Shown one piece after another: positions 8,327 to 12,071 of a stretch of DNA of 12,071 nt (the first letter of the stretch is position 1; every line of letters begins with the position of its first letter). The stretch is taken from assembly GCA_041908765.1 (NCBI GenBank), contig JAYREU010000037.1, positions 1 to 12,071 on the forward strand, read 5' to 3'. This DNA comes from CAYUST01 sp041908765. Its GTDB lineage: Bacteria > Patescibacteriota > Gracilibacteria > Absconditabacterales > Absconditicoccaceae. The notes under the pieces are model-generated. The model worked only from the letters and a program-made list of their open reading frames with translations, was not told where the DNA came from and did no database searches. The position numbers were made by a program, and so were the translations under genes.

Positions 8327-8707
8327 ATGTTGCAAAAAATTATACTAGGCATCTGCGTCTATACGTTACTTCTCTTTGTGATAGTGAAGCGGGGAGGAAG
8401 CGTGGACTTCCTTCCCCTCATCATCACTCAGGGGAACACCGTTAGTCAACTAGGTTTTTTGTATATTGGTTTGTGAGCTTTGCTTTGGGTCGTCTACAAT
8501 GTGTTGAGACCTGTAGTCAAAATGTTTACCTTACCCATCAATCGACTTACCTTGGGGCTTGCACATATCTTGCTCAATATTGCCTTCATCTATATCTTCC
8601 CGCATGTAGTTGCTTTATTTCCGCGAGAAGTACAGATAGCCGTTGGATCTTTTATTGAAGTAATTGTCTTGTGCATTATCTTGTGGCTAGTGTGACTCAT
8701 GCTTTAG
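8327..8707 (+). CDS. phage holin family IV-like membrane protein (PF04020 type)
   Basis: The 126-residue protein has about four hydrophobic segments: residues 4-20, 44-58, 74-95 and 103-124. The segment VVYNVLRPVVKMFTLP followed by LTLGLAHILLNIAF near 54-85 matches the NxxxRPxxxxLTLPxxxLTLGL core of the small membrane proteins annotated as phage holin superfamily IV. Despite that name, these are ordinary chromosomal proteins of unknown role in most bacteria, so no lysis function is claimed. Two TGA codons (8474 and 8693) read as Gly within or beside membrane segments, and the frame ends at TAG. The unrecoded reading would give a 71-residue piece starting at the wrong place. The ATG lies 30 bases after the FKBP gene and the next gene starts four bases after its stop. 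Codons 22, 73 and 100 are rare CGG, CGA and CGA. Confidence 0.85.
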
Positions 8708-8711
8708 TTAT

Positions 8712-8960
8712 GTGTATGTTACTATGAAATTCTTCTTGTTATTTATGGGCATTCTGTTTATCATTGCAATCGTCGTCTTGTACTTCCAGCTCTTTACCGG
8801 GCCTTCTGCGATGATTCCCTTTTTCACGGCCCTCATTGATATCAAACAATTTACTATATATATTATTTTGCTCGCCTTTGGCGCTGGGACCTTTCTCACC
8901 ATTAGTATTCGCTGATTTATCTCTTCAAATGATAGTATAGATGACGACTTTAACTTATAA
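8712..8960 (+). CDS. small two-helix membrane protein
   Basis: I do not recognise a family. The 82-residue product has two clear membrane spans, roughly residues 5-27 (FFLLFMGILFIIAIVVLYF) and 45-65 (IYIILLAFGAGTFLTI), a short loop with TGPSAMIP, and an acidic tail SSNDSIDDDFNL facing the cytoplasm if both ends are inside. The pattern recalls the small LapA-type envelope proteins but the match is weak. Codon 68 is TGA (8913), read as Gly straight after the second span; reading on adds 14 residues to TAA. ATG 8724 (MKFFLL) is an equally good start and leaves a 16-base gap from the previous gene. The last 20 bases overlap the start of the next gene in another frame, which points to translational coupling within one operon. 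Confidence 0.7.
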
Positions 8961-9525
8961 TCTTTCAAGACATCAAGCGTCTGACAAACTTGGTATTTCT
9001 ACGAGAACAATTGATAGATATATCAAAGGAGGCAAATTGAGTTACAAAAAGATTGCCAACAAAATTCTCTTAGCTGATCAAGAAATCAATCTATTGGCTG
9101 ATGAATTTTCATTGTTGCACCAACAAGAAATGCAAAGCGAGGTGGTCAAAGACAAAAGTGTTGGTATTCCTATGAACAAGCTAGCTACACCTACACAAAC
9201 GAGTAGTTCAGAAACGGGGAGTGCAAACATCAAAGAATTTGTCCAAGTACTGCAACAAAAAGATCGCACGATCGAAGAGAAAAACCAGTTCATCTTTGCC
9301 TTACAGCACAAGATAGGGGAGTTGGAGAGTAAGTTACAACAGACCATTGCTCTACCCGACTACTCCAAAGAAAAAGACACTATCATGCACACCATGCAAA
9401 CACTCGAACTCGAAAAACAAGATCTTATGTATCAAGTACGTAGAGAAAAAACACGAAATGCAATATATGTAGGTATGGTTTTGATAGCGGTAGCAACGAT
9501 TATGTTCTTCGCACTAGGCTTATAA
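8941..9525 (+). CDS. membrane-anchored MerR/excisionase-type helix-turn-helix protein
   Basis: The 194-residue protein has three parts. Residues 6-50 form a DNA-binding helix-turn-helix of the excisionase/MerR type (LSRHQASDKLGISTRTIDRY, then GGKLSYKKIANKILL as the wing). Residues 90-165 are a long Gln/Glu/Lys-rich coiled coil with repeated heptad-like pattern. Residues 172-194 are a single hydrophobic span (YVGMVLIAVATIMFFALGL) at the very C-terminus, so it is tail-anchored with the DNA-binding end in the cytoplasm. This suggests a membrane-tethered regulator or a DNA-to-membrane anchor; the target is unknown. The start overlaps the preceding gene by 20 bases. There is no TGA codon. The stop TAA is followed after 21 bases by a strong terminator, closing the operon that probably begins at the FKBP gene. 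Confidence 0.8.
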   Translation: MTTLTYNLSRHQASDKLGISTRTIDRYIKGGKLSYKKIANKILLADQEINLLADEFSLLHQQEMQSEVVKDKSVGIPMNKLATPTQTSSSETGSANIKEFVQVLQQKDRTIEEKNQFIFALQHKIGELESKLQQTIALPDYSKEKDTIMHTMQTLELEKQDLMYQVRREKTRNAIYVGMVLIAVATIMFFALGL

Positions 9526-9546
9526 GTAATTCCCAATAAAGTGTAT

Positions 9547-9580
9547 AAAAACGTCTTCGTGAGAGGACGTTTTTCTTTTT
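9547..9580 (+). terminator. strong Rho-independent terminator
   Basis: AAAAACGTCTTC (9547-9558) pairs with GAGGACGTTTTT (9563-9574) around a GTGA loop, with one wobble. The T-rich tail runs to 9580. The A-run before and T-run after make it potentially bidirectional. It ends the operon carrying the FKBP and membrane protein genes. Confidence 0.9.
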
Positions 9581-9623
9581 GTTCGCTCTCCAAAAGAATG
9601 CATATTCTTTTGGAGGAAAGAAC
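9581..9623. repeat. long perfect hairpin
   Basis: CTCCAAAAGAAT (9588-9599) and ATTCTTTTGGAG (9604-9615) form a perfect 12-bp stem with loop GCAT. Beyond a small internal loop, GTTC (9581-9584) pairs with GAAC (9620-9623), extending the arm. No T-tract follows, so it is not a standard terminator. Confidence 0.8.
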
Positions 9624-9650
9624 AATCCCTGTGTGGGCTTTCTTTAAAGT

Positions 9651-9674
9651 ATCCCACAGCAAATGCTGTGGGAT
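9651..9674. repeat. perfect GC-rich hairpin
   Basis: ATCCCACAGC (9651-9660) and GCTGTGGGAT (9665-9674) form a perfect 10-bp stem around AAAT. CTGTGTGGG at 9629-9637 could pair with CCCACAG (9653-9659) instead, giving an alternative fold. No T-tract follows. Confidence 0.8.
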
Positions 9675-9677
9675 CAT

Positions 9678-9723
9678 CCTTTCAATTAAAAAAATTATCT
9701 AACGATATTTTTTTAAAGAAAGG
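9678..9723. repeat. long AT-rich imperfect hairpin
   Basis: CCTTTC (9678-9683) pairs with GAAAGG (9718-9723). Inside it, seven A (9688-9694) pair with seven T (9708-9714), and ATC (9697-9699) with GAT (9704-9706), around a TAAC loop with two small bulges. The run of T lies inside the arm rather than after it. Confidence 0.65.
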
Positions 9724-9789
9724 AAGATAGAGGAGTAGTACTTTCACAAAATCATTCCAACAAACTAAAAAAGTTTTCAAAGTCTTTAT

Positions 9790-9820
9790 GATGCAAAAAT
9801 CATCATTTTTGACTTGCATC
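9790..9820. repeat. bulged hairpin
   Basis: GATGCA (9790-9795) pairs with TGCATC (9815-9820), and AAAAT (9796-9800) with ATTTT (9805-9809) around the loop CATC. A few unpaired bases on the 3' side form a bulge. Confidence 0.6.
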
Positions 9821-9883
9821 AATGGTCGAGAATCTTATACAAATGGCAAGTTTATTTATGGAACTTTCCACATATTATATAAA

Positions 9884-9897
9884 TTGGAATATTCCAA
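9884..9897. promoter_or_regulatory. 14-base perfect palindrome, candidate operator
   Basis: TTGGAATATTCCAA is a perfect palindrome 35 bases before ATG 9933. It directly follows TATAAA (9878-9883), a possible -10 box, so a protein bound here would cover the transcription start. The gene downstream encodes a helix-turn-helix protein, so self-regulation is possible. No good -35 box was found. Confidence 0.45.
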
Positions 9898-9932
9898 ATA
9901 TTCATATTTTACCTCTGTCTACTATTGTCATT

Positions 9933-10277
9933 ATGGACTCTAACGAAAATATATCATATCATATTGAAACAAAGTGAAGATGAAGAAAAAAAATAACAAG
10001 AAGTATCAACTATACCCCTACTCTCACGATACGACAACCACTCGATGGCACCAAGGACCCAGACATAGTGCGCCTGGGACATGATGAACTTGAAGCGTTG
10101 AGACTCAAGAACATTAATAAGCTTGGTATTATCACGGCAGCCAAGCAAATGGGTATCTCCAAATCCTTATTCGCTAAGATCTACATTGATGCAACGACGA
10201 AAGTAACACAAGCATTGATATACGGTAGATCATTGCATATTGAGCTCTGAAAGCCCGAATTCAACCCTCCGCTCTAA
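9933..10277 (+). CDS. DUF134 (UPF0251) helix-turn-helix protein
   Basis: The 114-residue product matches the DUF134 layout: a basic RPRK-like start (GRGRKK, residues 15-20), a mid-region ending TPTLTI-x-QPLDG near 29-40, then LGHDELEALRLKNINKLG (compare DELEALRL), a sigma-70 region 4-like helix-turn-helix AAKQMGISKSLFAKIY near 72-87, and a closing KVTQALIYGRSLHIE near 92-106 (compare KVxxALxxGxxLxIE). Family members are small putative DNA-binding proteins of uncertain target. Three TGA codons (9975, 9981, 10248) read as Gly; two create the GRGRK motif and the third lets the frame run to TAA at 10275. Without recoding the N-terminal third is lost and a GTG start at 10068 looks first. The metal-binding Cys pair seen near the N-terminus of many members is missing. 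It stands alone, flanked by long noncoding gaps. Confidence 0.88.
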
Positions 10278-10289
10278 AAACCCTTTTGG

Positions 10290-10313
10290 TTTGCACAAGA
10301 TATATTGTGCAAA
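10290..10313. repeat. hairpin after the DUF134 gene
   Basis: TTTGCACAA (10290-10298) and TTGTGCAAA (10305-10313) form a perfect 9-bp stem around GATATA, 12 bases after the stop codon. No T-tract follows; it may stabilise the transcript end or be a weak terminator. Confidence 0.6.
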
Positions 10314-10619
10314 GCTAAATAATGAATCAAATAAGCTATTTGCTCAAAATGGCTTCCTTCTAAGGATTTTACTATATTTCACGTATTTATTTTTTATTAC
10401 GGTACACCATAAATTTATTACATTTTTTATTTGTATATTTGGGTATTTGCAACTTTGGCAATTTGCTAAGTAGGGGACTACTGCTCTATTTTACTCAAAT
10501 ATTGCAGGAAGTGTCAATCGCAATAGGCTAAAAGGCCTGTATTATGAATGGAGAATCAGTAAATATCTGGTATATTACTCTATTCTTGAATTCTTCTTAA
10601 TTTCTTCTGTAGAAATTCT

Positions 10620-10648
10620 TTGATTTTATAGTATTAATTCGTTATTAA
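10620..10648 (+). promoter_or_regulatory. promoter of the restriction-modification operon, likely leaderless
   Basis: TTGATT (10620-10625) and TATTAA (10643-10648) are 17 bases apart. The -10 box ends only six bases before ATG 10655, so transcription would begin at or next to the start codon. Confidence 0.55.
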
Positions 10649-10654
10649 TCTGCT

Positions 10655-11509
10655 ATGCAAACAACCCAGAAATCGCAAAAGAAATCGTTTAAACCATTTA
10701 TAAAACGAGTTTGAGGCAAGAGGCAATTGCTCGTTCAAATGGCAAAATTTTTTCCAAAGTTTTTTAATAGGTATATTGAGCCTTTTGTAGGATGAGGTGC
10801 ACTTTTTTTCCATTTAAGAAGCCTCTATTGAACAACATTTTCTGCATATTTATACGATATAAACGATGAACTTATCAATGTGTATAACGTCATCAAAACT
10901 AATGTCAAAGCTCTAGTTTTGGAGCTACATAACTACCCTTACGATAAGGCATACTTTGAGGAAGTAAGGGCATGGGATAGATTACCTGATTACAAAAAAA
11001 TATCGGCCGTGAAAAGAGCCGCAAGATTCATCTATCTCAATAGATCATGTTTCAACTGACTCTATAGAGTAAATAGTAAATGATTCTTTAATGTACCATT
11101 TGGGAAGTATGCTAATCCTATGATTTGTGATGAAGTAACACTCCTCGCCTGTTCTGAAGCACTCAAAAATACTATAGTTAAACAAGAAGATTTTGAGAAC
11201 ATCCTCAACCATGCAGAAAAAGGAGACTTCATTTATCTTGATCCTCCCTACGATCCTATTTCAACTACAGCTAGCTTCACCAGTTATAATGAAAAAGGTT
11301 TTGGTAGAGAAGAACAAGTAAGATTATTTGAAACATATAAGAAACTGGACCAAAAATGATGTCTCGTAATGCTCTCAAATCATAATACGACACTCATTAA
11401 AGATTTATATGCAAGCTACAGAATTGAAATTGTGTATGCAAATAGAGCTATTAATAGTAACTCAGAGAAAAGAGGAAAAGTTGAGGAAACGGTAATTTTA
11501 AATTACTAA
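10655..11509 (+). CDS. dam: Dam-type DNA adenine-N6 methyltransferase (D12 class)
   Basis: The 284-residue enzyme belongs to the DpnM/Dam family, which transfers a methyl group from S-adenosylmethionine to adenine, typically in GATC. Motifs in order: KRVGGKRQLL at 17-26, EPFVGGGALFF at 42-52 (the AdoMet-binding FxGxG), an FIYLNRSCFNGLYRVN-type stretch near 128-140, NVPFG near 146, the catalytic DPPY at 196-199, FTSYNEKGF near 207, and VMLSN near 238. Six TGA codons (20, 47, 59, 135, 143, 235) read as Gly, four of them on family-conserved glycines. Under the standard code only a 79-residue piece survives. Codon 18 is CGA where DpnM and Dam have Trp (KWxGGK). Length equals DpnM, so the gene is intact. 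Eight bases separate it from the endonuclease gene. GATC specificity is inferred from family only. Confidence 0.96.
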
Positions 11510-11517
11510 AAAAGCGA

Positions 11518-11970
11518 ATGAAAAAGTGAGGTATTTGATGATGAAGGACAATAACTTGATTACACTTTGAATCAAGAGCATCATTTGCAGATGCTATTCA
11601 AAAAGTAAAATGATACTCGATAAAATCGTGATACGAAGTATATTTTAATGAACAAAAAATGGCTGAAATATACCAAAAGAATAGTTTGTACAAAAGACTT
11701 TTGGAGCCAAGTAAAGTAAATTATAAGAGTTTAATATCAAAAAAATTACTTCCTGATAATGCTATTTATGTAATAGCTAAATGAACATTGTTCATCATTG
11801 AAATCAAATATCAACAAGTAGCGTGATCTGTAGATGAGAAATTACAAACATGTGATTTCAAAAAAAAACAATATCAGAGACTACTTTCACCTCTAAAATT
11901 AGAAGTTGAGTACTGTTATGTATTAAGTGAGTGGTTTATGAAGCCTGAATATAGGGACGTTTTGAAATAA
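11518..11970 (+). CDS. type II restriction endonuclease, PD-(D/E)xK fold, probably truncated
   Basis: The 150-residue product looks like a type II restriction enzyme that cuts the site protected by the adjacent methylase. Visible elements are a Gly-rich start GGIGGGRTITGLHFE, KNSLYKRLLEP near 55-65, the active site P79-D80, Glu95-Ile-Lys97 (PD-x14-ExK), the GSVDEKLQT segment near 103, FKKKQYQRLLSPL, and YVLSEWF near 138. Nine TGA codons (11527, 11536, 11539, 11542, 11557, 11611, 11629, 11782, 11824) supply nine of its ten glycines, three of them in tandem, so under the standard code no frame longer than 60 codons exists and the gene is invisible. After the TAA at 11968 the same frame continues for 26 family-like codons, which suggests that the stop is a mutation. 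The catalytic core precedes the stop, so residual activity is possible. Confidence 0.85.
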
Positions 11971-12051
11971 AACCAGGCTATGTGATGTAAATACATTTTT
12001 GGTGAACAGCCACAAGATTATCTTTGACATCCTTCTGCAGAAAATTTCTAA
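11971..12051 (+). pseudogene. detached C-terminal remnant of the restriction endonuclease
   Basis: In the same frame as the endonuclease, directly after its TAA, 26 codons run to a second TAA at 12049. They read as NQAMGCKYIFGEQPQDYLGHP and a short tail, with TGA as Gly at 11983 and 12025. From memory, related enzymes continue after YKDVL with a Tyr-Ile segment, a GCxYxF motif and a closing FLGLP; the spacing fits if the TAA replaces a Tyr codon. An assembly or sequencing error is the alternative. Confidence 0.55.
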
Positions 12052-12071
12052 TCCACCAGAAGTTTTTGAAC

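Larger units (their letters stand above)
9526..9932. other. 407-base noncoding stretch with clustered hairpins
   Basis: No convincing gene on either strand; the minus-strand frame that crosses 9432-9677 runs through the terminator and resembles nothing. The stretch contains the operon terminator, then four more hairpins (9581-9623, 9651-9674, 9678-9723, 9790-9820) and a 14-base palindrome (9884-9897). The hairpins are listed separately. Confidence 0.7.
10278..10654. other. 377-base AT-rich stretch without a supported gene
   Basis: I see no real gene. A 77-codon open frame at 10240-10473 overlaps the DUF134 gene, is Phe/Ile/Leu-rich by base composition and resembles nothing. An 18-codon frame from ATG 10544 has no support. 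The stretch holds a hairpin at 10290-10313 and the methylase promoter at its right end. Confidence 0.6.

Noticed and set aside
8327..8707. Prophage lysis gene because of the holin family name
   Set aside because: No endolysin or other phage gene is nearby, and proteins of this family are widespread chromosomal membrane proteins.
9432..9677. 81-codon minus-strand frame across the terminator
   Set aside because: It overlaps the end of the helix-turn-helix gene, passes through a strong terminator and two hairpins, and matches nothing.
9547..9820. CRISPR array
   Set aside because: The hairpins differ in sequence and spacing; there is no repeated unit with regular spacers and no cas gene.
10240..10473. 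77-residue hydrophobic open frame
   Set aside because: It overlaps the end of the recoded DUF134 gene, lies in an AT-rich tract that yields Phe/Ile/Leu by composition, and resembles no family.
10544..10600. 18-codon frame beginning at ATG 10544
   Set aside because: Too short, no ribosome site, no recognisable peptide.

Overview
The window comes from a bacterium that reads UGA as glycine (translation table 25), so it most likely belongs to Gracilibacteria (BD1-5) or Absconditabacteria (SR1) in the candidate phyla radiation. The evidence is direct. Thirty-six in-frame TGA codons interrupt nine otherwise intact genes, and many fall on glycines that are near-invariant in the families concerned: the first Gly of the PilB Walker A motif, the Gly of YIG and of DGGKG in UvrC, and the GGK, GGGA and FNGLYRVN glycines of a Dam-type methylase. 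No assigned gene ends in TGA; all end in TAA or TAG. Under the standard code the same genes would look like strings of fragments. All coordinates below use table 25.

Layout, all on the + strand. 16-456 is an unrecognised protein followed by a hairpin terminator. 546-1157 is a free-standing C-terminal domain of isoleucyl-tRNA synthetase. 1264/1303-3096 is a large protein with a RelA/SpoT-like nucleotidyltransferase domain. 3205-4791 is a PilB/GspE-type assembly ATPase. 4898-5218 is a ribosome hibernation factor-like protein. 5322-5783 and 5793-7520 are greA and uvrC, nine bases apart. 7610-8296 is a SlyD-like FKBP peptidyl-prolyl isomerase lipoprotein. It is followed by three small membrane or membrane-anchored proteins (8327-8707, 8712-8960, 8941-9525) and a strong terminator. 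9526-9932 is a noncoding stretch full of hairpins. 9933-10277 is a DUF134 (UPF0251) helix-turn-helix protein. 10278-10654 is AT-rich and apparently empty. 10655-11509 and 11518-11970 form a Dam methyltransferase and PD-ExK restriction endonuclease pair.

The left 9.5 kb looks like ordinary chromosome: transcription elongation, DNA repair, type IV pili, translation and envelope folding, with short spacers and some sigma70-like promoters. The right 2.5 kb looks accessory: AT-richer, with long noncoding gaps and a restriction-modification pair. The endonuclease appears to carry an early in-frame TAA that removes its last 26 residues, which may leave the methylase as the only working half.

Two points merit most attention beyond the UGA recoding. 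The single CGA codon in the methylase sits where Dam homologues have tryptophan, so arginine CGA/CGG may also be recoded here. The 9547-9820 region packs five stable hairpins into 275 bases. Gene starts lack recognisable Shine-Dalgarno sequences throughout.
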